From assembly GCA_029251465.1 (NCBI GenBank), contig JAQXDI010000037.1:43587-107586 (forward strand): a DNA stretch of 64,000 nucleotides, written 5' to 3'. This document shows positions 33,935 through 45,162 of the stretch, piece after piece. The DNA comes from Ascidiaceihabitans sp. GTDB lineage: Bacteria; Pseudomonadota; Alphaproteobacteria; Rhodobacterales; Rhodobacteraceae. The position numbers were made by a program, and so were the translations under genes. The notes beneath the pieces were generated by a model, which worked only from the letters and a program-made list of their open reading frames with translations, ran no database searches and was not told the DNA's origin. Position 1 is the stretch's first letter, and every line of letters begins with the position of its first letter.

Positions 33935-34843
33935 TCAGGACCAGACGGACGGGCCTTTTTCAGCGAATTCGTGTACGAGAAAGTCGATGAACGCGCGGAC
34001 TTTTGGCTGTGTAAAGCGCCCGGGCGGATAGACCGCGTAGATGCCTTGGGTTTCCATCGGCAGTTCTGGAATGGCGTCAACAACCAGACCTTGTTCCATC
34101 GCATCAGCGTAAAGGTAGCTAGGCAAATAGGCGATCCCGAGACCGGAAATGGCCGCGTTCAGCAATGATTGACCATCGTTGACAGACAACCAGCCTGCGG
34201 TGCGCACTTGGCGTTTTTCACCGGACGGGGCCGTCAGTTTCCACATGTTGCCCGACGATTGGTTCGAGTAATGCAGCAGCTTATGATCATTCAGATCGTC
34301 GATCTTTTCAGGCCGCCCGTATTTTTCAAAATAGGCAGGTGATGCGATCATACGCTTGGTGGTTTCCGTCAATTTGCGGGCCCGCAGGGTGCTGTCTTCC
34401 AGCTCTCCGATGCGCACGGCCATGTCGAAACCTTCGGAAATCAGTTCAACGTAGCGATTGTTCAGCACCATGTTTACGGTGATGTCCGGGAAATCTTCTA
34501 GGAACTCGGACAGCGCGGGGGACAAATGATTGACCCCGAAATCCGTCGCAACCGAGATGCGCAACAAACCCGATGGGGCGGATTGCATGGACGTTACCAA
34601 TGCGTCCGCTTCGCCGGCGTCATTCAGAACGCGGCGGGCACGGTCGTAATAGGCAAGGCCGATTTCGGTTGGCGACACACGACGTGTTGTCCGGTTCAAA
34701 AGGCGCGCACCAAGGCGGGCCTCAAGCGAGGAGACGTGTTTAGAGGCGGCGGACTTTGAGATGCCCATCTTCTTGGCCGCATCGGTAAAGCCACCTTGGT
34801 CTACGACCGTGGCAAAAGCTTCCATTTCAGTAAGGCGGTCCAT
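33935..34843 (-). CDS. LysR-family transcriptional regulator
   Basis: 302 residues. N-terminal winged helix: MDRLTEMEAFATVVDQGGFTDAAKKMGISKSAASKHVSSLEARLGARLLNRTTRRVSPTEIG. The effector domain begins near residue 90 (PSGLLRISVATDFGVNHLSPALSEFLEDFPDI), of the CrgA/YafC-type subgroup. No divergent target gene is adjacent, since the neighbour upstream is on the same strand. The 234-bp gap before it contains an inverted repeat at 34953-34987 but no gene that I can support. Confidence 0.94.
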   Translation of the reverse strand: MDRLTEMEAFATVVDQGGFTDAAKKMGISKSAASKHVSSLEARLGARLLNRTTRRVSPTEIGLAYYDRARRVLNDAGEADALVTSMQSAPSGLLRISVATDFGVNHLSPALSEFLEDFPDITVNMVLNNRYVELISEGFDMAVRIGELEDSTLRARKLTETTKRMIASPAYFEKYGRPEKIDDLNDHKLLHYSNQSSGNMWKLTAPSGEKRQVRTAGWLSVNDGQSLLNAAISGLGIAYLPSYLYADAMEQGLVVDAIPELPMETQGIYAVYPPGRFTQPKVRAFIDFLVHEFAEKGPSVWS

Positions 34844-34952
34844 TGGCCGTTCCCTTCAACAAATTCGATTAATGCTCGTTTCTTGGACCCTGTATCGCGG
34901 TCAATCTGGGCACAATCGGGGCGGGGGTGGGACAATGCCAAGGTTATTGCAG

Positions 34953-34987
34953 GGATCGTTCGTGGCACGGAAACAACGAAACGATCC
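34953..34987. promoter_or_regulatory. inverted repeat upstream of the LysR gene
   Basis: GGATCGTT and AACGATCC with a 19-bp spacer, about 110 bp upstream of the LysR start and 90 bp past the anti-sigma stop. It could be an operator or part of the end of the sigma-factor transcript; there is no T-run that would make it a convincing terminator. Confidence 0.3.
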
Positions 34988-35077
34988 GTTTCCAATGCCC
35001 GAGATTTGGCAAAAGCCCATAGAACACTTGGGCATTGGGCATGCGCGTTGGATGGGTGGTTGTGGCAGTCAGGCGGC

Positions 35078-35869
35078 TTAGATGTCGGACACAGTTCCGG
35101 CCCAAGCCTCGAACGCTTGTGCCTCGGATGCCGTGACATCACCTTGATCGCCGCCGATTAACAAGTAGGCCAAGCCGTCGCGGTTCCAGCTGGCTGCGGC
35201 CATGCCTTGGATCGTTTCGGGCACCATGGCTTTGGCATCGTTGGATTTGGCCGCAATGATGCACAGCGCAACCGGCGTGCCATCGGGGCGGGTAAAGGCA
35301 AGCTGGATCAGCGGTTTGCCGTTGAACCCAAGAACCTGCGCGCGTTTGAAATCCAACCCCTGAACCTGCGGCAATTGCGAAATGTCCGCACCCAAAGCGG
35401 CGGAAACGACGGCCAGTTGGGCAGAGGCTTCGGCGTCGCTGGGCGATTTCGCCATCAGCGTTTCGTTGGAATACAGCGATTGGTAGCTGGCAACGACGGC
35501 TTTCCAACCGGGGGCTTTGGGTTCTGCGGGCAACAGATCCGGCAGGAACAGCATCATCGCAACACCGGCGGCAATGCCCGTGCCGATCAACGCGAAACTG
35601 CCAAGAAAGCTTGGGCGCACGTTTTTGTTCGCGGCTTTGGTCGCCTGCTTTTGCTGCTTTTTCAGATCAGGCATCGCGGGGGCGTCATCCAGAACGGTGC
35701 TGAACAGTGTTGTCAGAGCAGATTTGTCGATATCCAACGCCGCGATCTGATCGGCCAACGCATCATTCGTTTCCAAGGCCGCATCAATGGCCACGCACAG
35801 GTTTTCGCCTGCTTCCCCGTCAAGGTAGGCGGTCAACTGTTCGTCCGTGAAGTGTGCCTCGTGTATCAT
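35078..35869 (-). CDS. anti-sigma factor, membrane-anchored
   Basis: 263 residues. The short N-terminal cytoplasmic domain begins HEAHFTDEQLTAYLDGEAGE, the pattern of anti-sigma N-termini, without the HxxxCxxC zinc motif. One membrane helix at about 92-112 (FALIGTGIAAGVAMMLFLP) is followed by a periplasmic domain. Start codon overlaps the stop of the ECF sigma gene by 4 bp, the standard sigma/anti-sigma order. It would hold the sigma factor inactive until an envelope or oxidative signal. Confidence 0.85.
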   Translation of the reverse strand: MIHEAHFTDEQLTAYLDGEAGENLCVAIDAALETNDALADQIAALDIDKSALTTLFSTVLDDAPAMPDLKKQQKQATKAANKNVRPSFLGSFALIGTGIAAGVAMMLFLPDLLPAEPKAPGWKAVVASYQSLYSNETLMAKSPSDAEASAQLAVVSAALGADISQLPQVQGLDFKRAQVLGFNGKPLIQLAFTRPDGTPVALCIIAAKSNDAKAMVPETIQGMAAASWNRDGLAYLLIGGDQGDVTASEAQAFEAWAGTVSDI

Positions 35870-36369
35870 TCTGCGGCCCCTTTGCCGGCGTCGGTCTTTT
35901 GGTCTTCATCTTTTGGCATCGCGGCAACAATGACGCGGCGCGCGGCAGCAAGGCGGCTCATCACGGTTCCGATCGGGATTTCCATGATGTTGGCCGCTTC
36001 TTTGTAACTGAACCCCTCGACGTAGACCAAAAGCACCGATTGGCGCTGGCCCACAGGTCGGGCGCTCACCTGAGATAACACGTCACGGGCAAATATATTC
36101 GTTTCTGAATCGGGTTTATCGTCGCGCAGGTCCACATCTTCGACCGGAACCACGCCTTTGCCGATGCGCACCTTTCGGGATCGCAACTCGTTTAGCCACA
36201 CCCGTTGGGCCATGCGGAACATCCAGCGGTCCAGATGCGTGCCTGCCTCGAATTTGTCGGCTTGTTCGATTGCGCGCAGGCAGGTCGCTTGGGCCAGGTC
36301 ATCGGCCCAGTCACGCTGTCCGGTCACGGCCATGCAATAGCGCCACAAGCGCGGGAAAACCGCGTTCAT
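35866..36369 (-). CDS. ECF-type RNA polymerase sigma factor
   Basis: 167 residues. Region 2: FPRLWRYCMAVTGQRDWADDLAQATCLRAIEQADKFE...WMFRMAQRVWLNELRSRKVR; region 4: VLLVYVEGFSYKEAANIMEIPIGTVMSRLAAARRVI. No extra domains. The ATG at 36369 has only a weak ribosome site; the frame is open a little further upstream but offers no ATG/GTG/TTG start. Cotranscribed with its anti-sigma. Regulon cannot be told from here. Confidence 0.93.
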   Translation of the reverse strand: MNAVFPRLWRYCMAVTGQRDWADDLAQATCLRAIEQADKFEAGTHLDRWMFRMAQRVWLNELRSRKVRIGKGVVPVEDVDLRDDKPDSETNIFARDVLSQVSARPVGQRQSVLLVYVEGFSYKEAANIMEIPIGTVMSRLAAARRVIVAAMPKDEDQKTDAGKGAAE

Positions 36370-36453
36370 GTCATTGTGGACTTGGGCCTGAGACTCGGGT
36401 GAAATAGCGTTGTGTCCTTGATCGTTGGGCTGAGTGTTACCCGAGTGCTGCGG

Positions 36454-37378
36454 CTATATCCAGCGCAACCATCGCAGTGCGGCCATCAGGATCACGCCCA
36501 ACGCGGCCATGCCCAGACACAAAAGGGTGAATGCCATCGGGCTTTTGACACCCGGCATGCCGCCGACGTTCACCCCAAAGACACCGGTCAAAAACCCAAG
36601 GGGCAGGAACACCGCCGCGACGATCGACAAAACATAGCTGTTACGCCCGTGCAGGGCACTGGTCTGGCTGTCGTGCAGGTCTTGCAAGGCCCCGACGTCC
36701 GTTCAGTGAATCGAGCTCTTCGACGTGCAGGATCGTCTGGTTCGCAACCTCGCGCTGGGCGGCACTGTCACCTTGCATCGCATCAGTTAGCCGCAACAGG
36801 GCGTCACGTTGCGGTCCCAGATAGCGACGCAGACGGATGGCTTGGCGGCGCAAATCGCCCACGTCAGCGGGCAGCGCGACGGCAGAACCGCCTTGGTCTT
36901 CTTCGATCTGCTCGACCCGATCGGCCAAATCAAACACCACATCCTGAACCCGGCGCGACAATGCGCATGACAGGACGTTTACAAAATCTGAGGGTGACGC
37001 GGGGGCCGTCCCGTTTGCGCAAGATTGGCGGATGTCACCCAAAGCAAAGACTTTGCGGACCCGAACCGTGACCACAGTTTTATCAGTGACCCACAATCGC
37101 ACCGACACCATTTGGTCGGTTGGCCCATCGCTGTTCAAGTTCACGCCGCGCAGGTTCAGGATCAACCCGTCGGCGTAACGGTCACAGCGCGGGCGGGTTT
37201 GGGATTGCAACAAGGCGGCGGCGGGCAATTCGGGAACATGCGCTGCCGCCCAATCTGGCAAATCAGGATCGGTCAGATCAAAGTGCCACCACCGATAGGC
37301 GGCGTTGCCTGTGGGGGCGGTATCGTGAACCGCAGTGGCGGTCCCGTCGTCGGCAATATCAAAGGCACAAATCGGCAT
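36454..37378 (-). pseudogene. zntB: ZntB/CorA-family zinc or magnesium transporter gene with a frameshift
   Basis: Two overlapping frames make one CorA-like protein. The 5' part (37378 to about 36700) gives ICAFDIADDGTATA, an alpha/beta cytoplasmic domain, DVVFDLADRVEQIEED and ends at VEELDSLN before running into unrelated residues. The 3' part (36687-36454, in another frame) resumes with LQDLHDSQTSALHGRNSYVL, then the pore helix AAVFLPLGFLTGVFGVNVGG (the GVNVGG is the ZntB form of GxN) and the last helix. The join at about 36690-36712 needs a net +1 or -2 base change. Either a true frameshift or an assembly error near a GGGG run. Confidence 0.85.
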
Positions 37379-37428
37379 GGGCGAGATCCAGTTTTTGTCC
37401 CGCCCAGCTTGCCTGATTACTGTGGCGC

Positions 37429-39480
<2,052 letters not shown>

Positions 39481-39538
39481 TTATTAGGTAGATCGCCCAA
39501 AGCTGTTGTCGATGTCACGCACAACCTAACGTCATGGG

Positions 39539-39940
39539 TCAGCTGTGGGCGGCAGCGATCTGCGAAATGACCGTTAGCGCGTCTTGTTCGCGGCCATCCG
39601 GCACAAACAGGTGGTCGTGAAAGAAACCCGCAACCGGGTTCACGCCCATGTCCTGCTTGGCAAGTTCGGTGGCGATGTGGGCGATGAAACCGACAGCCTC
39701 AAGCGCTGAGTGAATGTTCAACGTGATCATGCGGCACGGAAATTCAAAGGGCAGGTCGTGTGCCTGCGCTTGGGCTTGCGTGAGGATCAAGGTGATTCCT
39801 TCGGCCTCTTGAAACATCATGCGCGGGGACAACCCGTCAGGCATCGCGCGATCCTTGAGGGTCACGAAAACGAACAGATCGTCGATCAGGTCGGCGCTCA
39901 TGGTGCCCAGTAGCGTGTTCAAATTGGTTTCGCCGGTCAT
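39539..39940 (-). CDS. ACT-domain protein, unknown ligand
   Basis: 133 residues from ATG 39940 with AAAGGAC upstream; the frame runs to 40129 but that part overlaps rppH and its promoter. The sequence ([32 protein letters not shown], then [46 protein letters not shown]) fits the small stand-alone ACT_7-like proteins, with two tandem ACT-like halves that may bind an amino acid. Divergent from rppH. Confidence 0.8.
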   Translation of the reverse strand: MTGETNLNTLLGTMSADLIDDLFVFVTLKDRAMPDGLSPRMMFQEAEGITLILTQAQAQAHDLPFEFPCRMITLNIHSALEAVGFIAHIATELAKQDMGVNPVAGFFHDHLFVPDGREQDALTVISQIAAAHS

Positions 39941-40000
39941 CTGCTGTCCTTTGGGTTTCTTCGTGTTACACGTCAAAACGCTAGCACGAGGAGCACGCCC

Positions 40001-40483
40001 ATGACACCCGAAGAGATCGCCAAACTGCCCTATCGCCAAAACGTGGGCCTTATGGTTTTGAATGAACACGGCGAAGTGTTCGTTGGGCAACGCCGCGACA
40101 ATGCGGTGGCCGCGTGGCAGATGCCCCAAGGCGGGATCGACAAAGGCGAAGAGGCCGAGGCCGCCGCCCTGCGCGAGCTAGAAGAAGAGACGGGAATTTC
40201 GCCCGATCTGGTGGATATCATCGCGGTCAGTGCGGGCTGGATTCCGTATGATTTGCCACGCGAACTGATCATGAAACTGTGGAAAGGGCGCTATCGCGGT
40301 CAAGAGCAAAAGTGGTTTCTGCTGCGTTTTAAGGGCACCGATGCAGATGTGAATATCCAGACCGAACACCCGGAATTTTCGGAATGGCGCTGGCTGAAGT
40401 CCGCTGATTTGGTGGATAACATTGTACCGTTCAAGCGCGATGTTTATGTATCTGTTGTGGAAGAATTCAAAGAGTACCTGTAA
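40001..40483 (+). CDS. rppH: RNA pyrophosphohydrolase RppH (Nudix)
   Basis: 160 residues. Nudix box near residues 46-68: [23 protein letters not shown], with the REUxEE catalytic Glu residues intact. The N-terminal [21 protein letters not shown] and C-terminal [21 protein letters not shown] are typical of RppH/IalA. It removes pyrophosphate from 5' triphosphate RNA to start decay. TAATG overlap with the next gene. Confidence 0.95.
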   Translation: MTPEEIAKLPYRQNVGLMVLNEHGEVFVGQRRDNAVAAWQMPQGGIDKGEEAEAAALRELEEETGISPDLVDIIAVSAGWIPYDLPRELIMKLWKGRYRGQEQKWFLLRFKGTDADVNIQTEHPEFSEWRWLKSADLVDNIVPFKRDVYVSVVEEFKEYL

Positions 40484-40962
40484 TGCGCCTGTTTGCTATT
40501 GCCCTGTCTGTCCTTGTTCCGGCCCAAGCGATGGCCCTATCCTGCATCCCGCCATCGGTGGAACGCAGCTTTGGATATGCGCAAGACGCCGAGGAACTAT
40601 ACGTGGTTGTCAGTGGCGAGTTGACCTTTGATGAACGCAAAATCCCGCAAAGACCCAAGAACCCGAACAACGCCCCAAAGCTGACGTTGATCCCCGCGAC
40701 GTTGTCGGGGCAATCCTTGTCCAAGGCTGGATTTGTGACGACCTTCGACCAACTGATCACGATTGAATTGCGCTGCTTTGGTCCGTGGTGCGGGTCTGTG
40801 ACCAGCGGGGCCGAACACTTGGCATTTATGAAAAAGACCGACGCGGGATACACGCTAAACGTCGATCCCTGCAATTCTGCGGTGTTTTCAAAACCAACGC
40901 CGCAGATGTTAGACGCTGTGACCGCCTGTATGAACGGCGCAAAGTGCAGCTCTGAATTCTAA
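40483..40962 (+). CDS. secreted Cys-containing protein, unknown function
   Basis: 159 residues. Signal peptide of about 19 residues ending AMA/LSC. The mature part has six Cys residues (C21, then CFGPWC, CNS, CMNGAKC) suited to disulfides, so it is probably a periplasmic soluble protein. Starts within the stop of rppH, so it is cotranscribed. No family recognised. Confidence 0.75.
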   Translation: MRLFAIALSVLVPAQAMALSCIPPSVERSFGYAQDAEELYVVVSGELTFDERKIPQRPKNPNNAPKLTLIPATLSGQSLSKAGFVTTFDQLITIELRCFGPWCGSVTSGAEHLAFMKKTDAGYTLNVDPCNSAVFSKPTPQMLDAVTACMNGAKCSSEF

Positions 40963-40971
40963 GGTCGAACT

Positions 40972-41562
40972 TCAGAGCACCGGCAAATGCGGTGCCAGGC
41001 TTGGGTTCCAGCCGTTTGATTTGCGCGGATCATCGAAAATCTCAATTTTCCGTTTGATCGGGACAAAACCGCTGCGCACGTAAAATTGCATCGCTTGCTG
41101 GCTGTCGCCTGTGCAGGTGTGCAGGTGAAACCGCGAGATACCCGCGGCCCATGCGGTTTCGATCGCAGTGTTCATCAGGAAACGGCCCGCGCCAGAGCCA
41201 ATCAAAGCGGTCGTCAGTCCGAAAAACATCAGTTCGCATTCGCCCGGTGCGCGGAAATCCAGTTCTAACAGGGCTTCATCGACACCATCTTTGCTAAGCG
41301 TCCAGATGTGCACGTTCTTGTCGTGGATGATCGCGCTGAGGTCTGCGTCCGACATCACCGTGCGCGACACCCAAAGCCAATCCGCCCCAATCCGGGAAAA
41401 GATTGACCGGTACCACTCGAGGCTTGGGGTTTCGACCCGCCGCAGCGTGACACCTGACGGGGTTGGCACAGGCCGTGTATCGGCCCGCGCACGCATTTCC
41501 AGTTGGGTCACGACGACCGCCAATTTGTCATTTGCAACGTCGTGATACCCGTCCCTGAGCAT
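40972..41562 (-). CDS. GNAT family N-acetyltransferase
   Basis: 196 residues. The GNAT core is ALIGSGAGRFLMNTAIETAWAAGISRFHLHTCTGDSQQAMQFYVRSGFVP, with acetyl-CoA loop GSGAGR near residue 122 and the QAMQFYVRSGF end motif. The N-terminus YHDVANDKLAVVVTQLEM is short. Substrate unknown. Follows the adenosine kinase gene by 3 bp on the same strand, so nth-adenosine kinase-GNAT form one operon. Confidence 0.9.
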   Translation of the reverse strand: MLRDGYHDVANDKLAVVVTQLEMRARADTRPVPTPSGVTLRRVETPSLEWYRSIFSRIGADWLWVSRTVMSDADLSAIIHDKNVHIWTLSKDGVDEALLELDFRAPGECELMFFGLTTALIGSGAGRFLMNTAIETAWAAGISRFHLHTCTGDSQQAMQFYVRSGFVPIKRKIEIFDDPRKSNGWNPSLAPHLPVL

Positions 41563-41565
41563 GGT

Positions 41566-42558
41566 TTAGACCAGTCCTTTGGATTTGAAGATGTCCATCA
41601 TCGACACCACAGGGCGCGGCCCGATGTGACTGATGACTTCGGCCGCGCAGGCGTTGCCCATCTTGCCACAGGTTTCCAAAGTTGCGCCAGTCGCGAGGCC
41701 GTAGATAAAGCCGGCGGCGAATTGATCGCCTGCACCGGTTGCGTCGACCGGAACGACCTTAGTCACGGGCACATCGACACGTTCGTCGCCGCGAATGATC
41801 GTCACGCCGTCGCCGGATCGGGTGCACACAACCAGCGGACACATGGCGGCGGTTTTGGCCAGCGCGTCTTCTAGATCGTCGGTTTCGAACAAGGATTTCA
41901 ATTCGGCCTCGTTGCCCATCACGAAATCCAGCTCGTCGCCGATCATGCGCAGGAAATCGGCGCGGTGACGGTTGACGCAGAACGGATCAGAGATCGCGAT
42001 GCCGGCCATGCCACCCGCAGCACGGGTTTGGCGCGACGCCTCAAGGAAGGCTTGTTTTCCTTGGTCTTTGTCAAAGAGGTAGCCCTCGAGGAACATGATG
42101 TTGGTGTCGCTGGCGACGCCGTCTGGCACATCGGCTGGCCCCACGTTTGTCGAAATCCCAAGGTAAGTATTCAACGAACGTTCGCCGTCCGGCGTTACAA
42201 AAATCATGCAGCGTGATGTTGGCAAGTCTTCGTCCGATACAGGGGCGTTGACGAATTCGGTGCCTTCGTCCGCCATGGATTTAGCGTAAAACAGGCCCAA
42301 TTCATCGTCGCGCACACGGCCGATAAAGGCTGTGGGCAAGCCCAACGATCCGATGCCGGAAATCGTGTTTGCAACCGACCCGCCGGGGGTCTGCACGCGG
42401 TCGCCTGTCATCGCGCCAAACAACGCTTCGGACCGGTCTGTTTCGACCAGTTGCATGATGCCTTTGTCGATCTTGTTGTCGACGAGGAACGCTTCGGAGC
42501 ACTGGGTAATCACGTCAACAACGGCGTTACCGATGCCGACCACTTGGTACTTAGTCAT
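41566..42558 (-). CDS. adenosine kinase (PfkB family)
   Basis: 330 residues from ATG 42558 (AAGGAC upstream). The start TKYQVVGIGNAVVDVI is the family N-terminus; substrate-binding GGSVANTISGIGSLG near residue 60 and PfkB signature 2, DATGAGDQFAAGFIYGL, with the catalytic Asp near residue 285. It is the form annotated adenosine kinase in alphaproteobacteria; activity on other nucleosides or sugars cannot be excluded. Overlaps the 3' end of nth by 8 bp. Confidence 0.9.
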   Translation of the reverse strand: MTKYQVVGIGNAVVDVITQCSEAFLVDNKIDKGIMQLVETDRSEALFGAMTGDRVQTPGGSVANTISGIGSLGLPTAFIGRVRDDELGLFYAKSMADEGTEFVNAPVSDEDLPTSRCMIFVTPDGERSLNTYLGISTNVGPADVPDGVASDTNIMFLEGYLFDKDQGKQAFLEASRQTRAAGGMAGIAISDPFCVNRHRADFLRMIGDELDFVMGNEAELKSLFETDDLEDALAKTAAMCPLVVCTRSGDGVTIIRGDERVDVPVTKVVPVDATGAGDQFAAGFIYGLATGATLETCGKMGNACAAEVISHIGPRPVVSMMDIFKSKGLV

Positions 42559-43198
42559 AGTTTTTGTCCTTAAAGTCGCAGAGATCGTGGATGATGCAGG
42601 TTTTGCACATCGGTTTGCGGGCCTTGCAGTGATAGCGCCCATGCAGGATCAACCAGTGATGGGCATGAAGTTGAAAATCGGCGGGAATGTTGTCTTCGAC
42701 GGCGCGTTCGACTGCATCAACGGTTTTACCCGGCGCGATGCCTGTGCGGTTGCCGACGCGGAAAATATGCGTGTCGACGGCTTGGGCAGGCTGGCGCCAC
42801 CACATGTTCAGAACCACGTTTGCAGTTTTGCGGCCCACACCGGGCAGCGATTGCAGGGCGGTGCGTGAATTGGGGACAATGCCGCCGTAGTCGTTCACGA
42901 GGATCTCGCTTAGCTTGATCACGTTCTTGGCCTTTTGGCGAAACAGCCCGATGGTTTTGATGTGATCGGTCAGCCCGTCAATGCCAAGGTCGAGCATTTT
43001 TTGCGGCGTGTCAGCGATCTGAAACAGCGCACGCGTGGCTTTGTTCACGCCAACGTCGGTCGCCTGCGCAGACAGGGCCACGGCCACGACCAAAGTGTAG
43101 ACGTTCACGTGCTCCAGCTCGCCCTCGGGTTCGGGGTCATGCTGTTGAAAGCGCGTGAATATCTCACGAATACGATGATAGCCAAGTTGTTTTACCAT
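42551..43198 (-). CDS. nth: endonuclease III
   Basis: 215 residues from ATG 43198 (frame open to 43333, unsupported). Helix-hairpin-helix LQSLPGVGRKTANVVLNM with catalytic Lys near residue 120, catalytic Asp in AVDTHIFRVGNRTG, and the C-terminal [4Fe-4S] cluster Cys-x6-Cys-x2-Cys-x5-Cys (CKARKPMCKTCIIHDLC). Removes oxidised pyrimidines in base excision repair. First gene of the nth-adenosine kinase-GNAT operon; divergent from the Ada-like gene 100 bp away, so two DNA repair genes share a promoter region. Confidence 0.96.
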   Translation of the reverse strand: MVKQLGYHRIREIFTRFQQHDPEPEGELEHVNVYTLVVAVALSAQATDVGVNKATRALFQIADTPQKMLDLGIDGLTDHIKTIGLFRQKAKNVIKLSEILVNDYGGIVPNSRTALQSLPGVGRKTANVVLNMWWRQPAQAVDTHIFRVGNRTGIAPGKTVDAVERAVEDNIPADFQLHAHHWLILHGRYHCKARKPMCKTCIIHDLCDFKDKNYD

Positions 43199-43297
43199 GG
43201 GCCGTTCTATGCCTGTTTGCGCAGGCCCCTGCAAGCATTGTGCGATTTGCGCAAATATCGGGTCGCTTGGACGGGCTTGGCTGGTTAGATTTGCACT

Positions 43298-44143
43298 ATG
43301 ATACAGAATGATGAACAGACCAGCGGCTATCACTACGGCGTCATGGCGCGCGCGATTGAACTGATTGATGCGGCTGACGAACCGCTAAGCCTTGATGCCC
43401 TCGCAGCGCAAATGGGCATGAGTGCGCCGCATTTCCAGCGCGTGTTCAGCCGGTGGGTTGGGGTATCGCCAAAACGGTATCAGCAATATCTGACGCTGGG
43501 CCACGCCAAGGCGATGTTGGCAGCACAAGTCAGTACCATGCAAACGGCCCACGCGGCGGGCCTGTCGGGGTCGGGGCGCTTGCACGATTTGTTTCTAAGG
43601 TGGGAGGCGATGAGCCCCGGTGAATACGCCAAGGGGGGTGCCGGTTTGCAGGTTTTCGGAGGATGGTTTGACAGCCCGTTTGGGCGTGCCATCGTGATGG
43701 GAACCACACGCGGAATTTGCGGGTTGGGGCTGGCCGGAGAAATCGGCGAAGACGCGGCCTTTGCAGATTTGGCAAAACGCTGGCCGAACGCAGAATTTAT
43801 CGAGGATGCGGATCGACTGCGGCCTTGGGTCGCTTCGGCTTTTGGACAGGTGGGGGAAAAGGCACCTCTGCATCTGATCGGCGCGCCGTTCCAGATCAAA
43901 GTGTGGGAGGCACTGCTGTGCGTGCCAACGGGGCAGGTCACAACCTATTCCGACATCGCCGAAAAGGTGGGCAACCCAAGGGCTGTGCGTGCTGTTGGGA
44001 CCGCGATCGGGCGCAACCCTGTCAGCTGGTTGATCCCGTGCCACCGCGCCTTGCGCAAATCTGGCGCGCTGGGCGGGTATCACTGGGGGTTGCCGATGAA
44101 ACGCGCAATGCTGGCCTACGAGGCGGCGCGCGCAGAGGCGTGA
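43298..44143 (+). CDS. AraC-HTH fused to methylated-DNA-[protein]-cysteine S-methyltransferase (Ada-like)
   Basis: 281 residues. The N-terminal AraC-type helix-turn-helix (about 15-105: LSLDALAAQMGMSAPHFQRVFSRWVGVSPKRYQQY) lacks the Cys-rich N-Ada methylphosphotriester domain. The C-terminal Ogt domain has FQIKVWEALLCVPTGQVTTYSDIAEKVGNPRAVRAVGTAIGRNPVSWLIPCHRALRKSG; PCHR holds the acceptor Cys near residue 248. It repairs O6-methylguanine and may also regulate transcription. Confidence 0.95.
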   Translation: MIQNDEQTSGYHYGVMARAIELIDAADEPLSLDALAAQMGMSAPHFQRVFSRWVGVSPKRYQQYLTLGHAKAMLAAQVSTMQTAHAAGLSGSGRLHDLFLRWEAMSPGEYAKGGAGLQVFGGWFDSPFGRAIVMGTTRGICGLGLAGEIGEDAAFADLAKRWPNAEFIEDADRLRPWVASAFGQVGEKAPLHLIGAPFQIKVWEALLCVPTGQVTTYSDIAEKVGNPRAVRAVGTAIGRNPVSWLIPCHRALRKSGALGGYHWGLPMKRAMLAYEAARAEA

Positions 44144-44184
44144 CCTGATCCAATTGCCACCCCTGCCGGGGTGATACGATGCCT

Positions 44185-44206
44185 GTAATCTCTGTTCAGA
44201 GATTAC
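44185..44206. promoter_or_regulatory. 22-nt perfect hairpin/palindrome downstream of the Ada-like gene
   Basis: GTAATCTCTG-tt-CAGAGATTAC, followed by GTTTTG. Forty bp after the Ada-like stop and 180 bp before the OmpA lipoprotein gene: probably a terminator for the former, possibly an operator for the latter. Confidence 0.5.
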
Positions 44207-44365
44207 GTTTTGCCGCGCGCTGAGCTGTTTTAAGCCGTAAATAATGTGGGCGGGATGTCGCCGATCCAAATTTCCCCTTATTTTGTGTCGGGCGCATTGC
44301 CATATAGAGTGTAATCACAACAAGGCCCGCCCGAACGGAGCCGCATGATTTGAAGGCAGTAGAAA

Positions 44366-45040
44366 ATGAGACTTATGAAATCCCCTATTCTTTTTGCGCT
44401 GTGTGGCGCGATGGCGCTTGGCGCATGTACGGACCCGGCCTTCTTGGGTGGTAATCCGAACGATCCTAATCAAAAGACCAAACAAGGGGCCGCAGTTGGT
44501 GCCGCAGCTGGCGCGATTTTGGGCGTTTTGGTCAGCAACAAAGACGACCGTGCAAAAGGCGCGATTACCGGTGGCCTCGTGGGGGCCGGTGTTGGTGCTG
44601 GCGTCGGCTATTCGCTGGACAAGCAAGAGGCTGACCTGCGCCGTGATCTGGGCAACGACAACGTGACGATCCAGAACACAGGCGACCGTTTGATCGTGAC
44701 CCTGCCACAAGACATTCTGTTCGCCTCTGGCAGCTTTGCTGTGCGTTCGGATTTGCGCCGGGATTTGGGCGCAGTGGCCAGCAATTTGCAGGCCTACCCG
44801 AATTCGACAATCCAGATCGTCGGACACACCGACAGTGACGGCGATGCGGCATCCAACCAACAGCTTAGCGAACGTCGCGCCAATGCGGTTGCCGATATTC
44901 TGCTGGACGCGGGCATCCCGTTCTCGCGCATTCAGACCTACGGCCGCGGTGAAAACCAACCGGTTGCAAGCAATCTGGATCCGGCAGGCAAATCGCAAAA
45001 CCGTCGCGTCGAGATCGTGATTTTACCCAACGCGTCCTAA
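44366..45040 (+). CDS. OmpA-family lipoprotein (YiaD-like)
   Basis: 224 residues. Lipoprotein signal peptide with lipobox LGAC at about residue 21. A glycine-zipper segment follows (about 40-88: GAAVGAAAGAILGVL and ITGGLVGAGVGAGVGYSLDK). The C-terminal OmpA domain has IQIVGHTDSDGDAASNQQLSERRANAVADIL and KSQNRRVEIVI. It is an outer-membrane peptidoglycan-binding lipoprotein. Monocistronic with its own terminator. Confidence 0.94.
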   Translation: MRLMKSPILFALCGAMALGACTDPAFLGGNPNDPNQKTKQGAAVGAAAGAILGVLVSNKDDRAKGAITGGLVGAGVGAGVGYSLDKQEADLRRDLGNDNVTIQNTGDRLIVTLPQDILFASGSFAVRSDLRRDLGAVASNLQAYPNSTIQIVGHTDSDGDAASNQQLSERRANAVADILLDAGIPFSRIQTYGRGENQPVASNLDPAGKSQNRRVEIVILPNAS

Positions 45041-45077
45041 TCGATGTGAAAATCTGCACACTCAGTGTGTGATCGAA

Positions 45078-45102
45078 AGGCCCCAAAGTTTCTTTGGGGT
45101 CT
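45078..45102 (+). terminator. intrinsic terminator
   Basis: AGGCCCCAAAG-ttt-CTTTGGGGTCT hairpin after the OmpA lipoprotein gene; the T-run is short (CTTGCTTT). Confidence 0.65.
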
Positions 45103-45162
45103 CTTGCTTTGTGGGGTTCGCGTTGCAAGGTTAAGGGCAGACGAGTTCAAAGAGGTAAATCA

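Noticed and set aside
34844..35077. Short open frames on both strands between the LysR and anti-sigma genes
   Set aside because: No ribosome sites, overlapping frames and no homology I recognise; treated as regulatory sequence.
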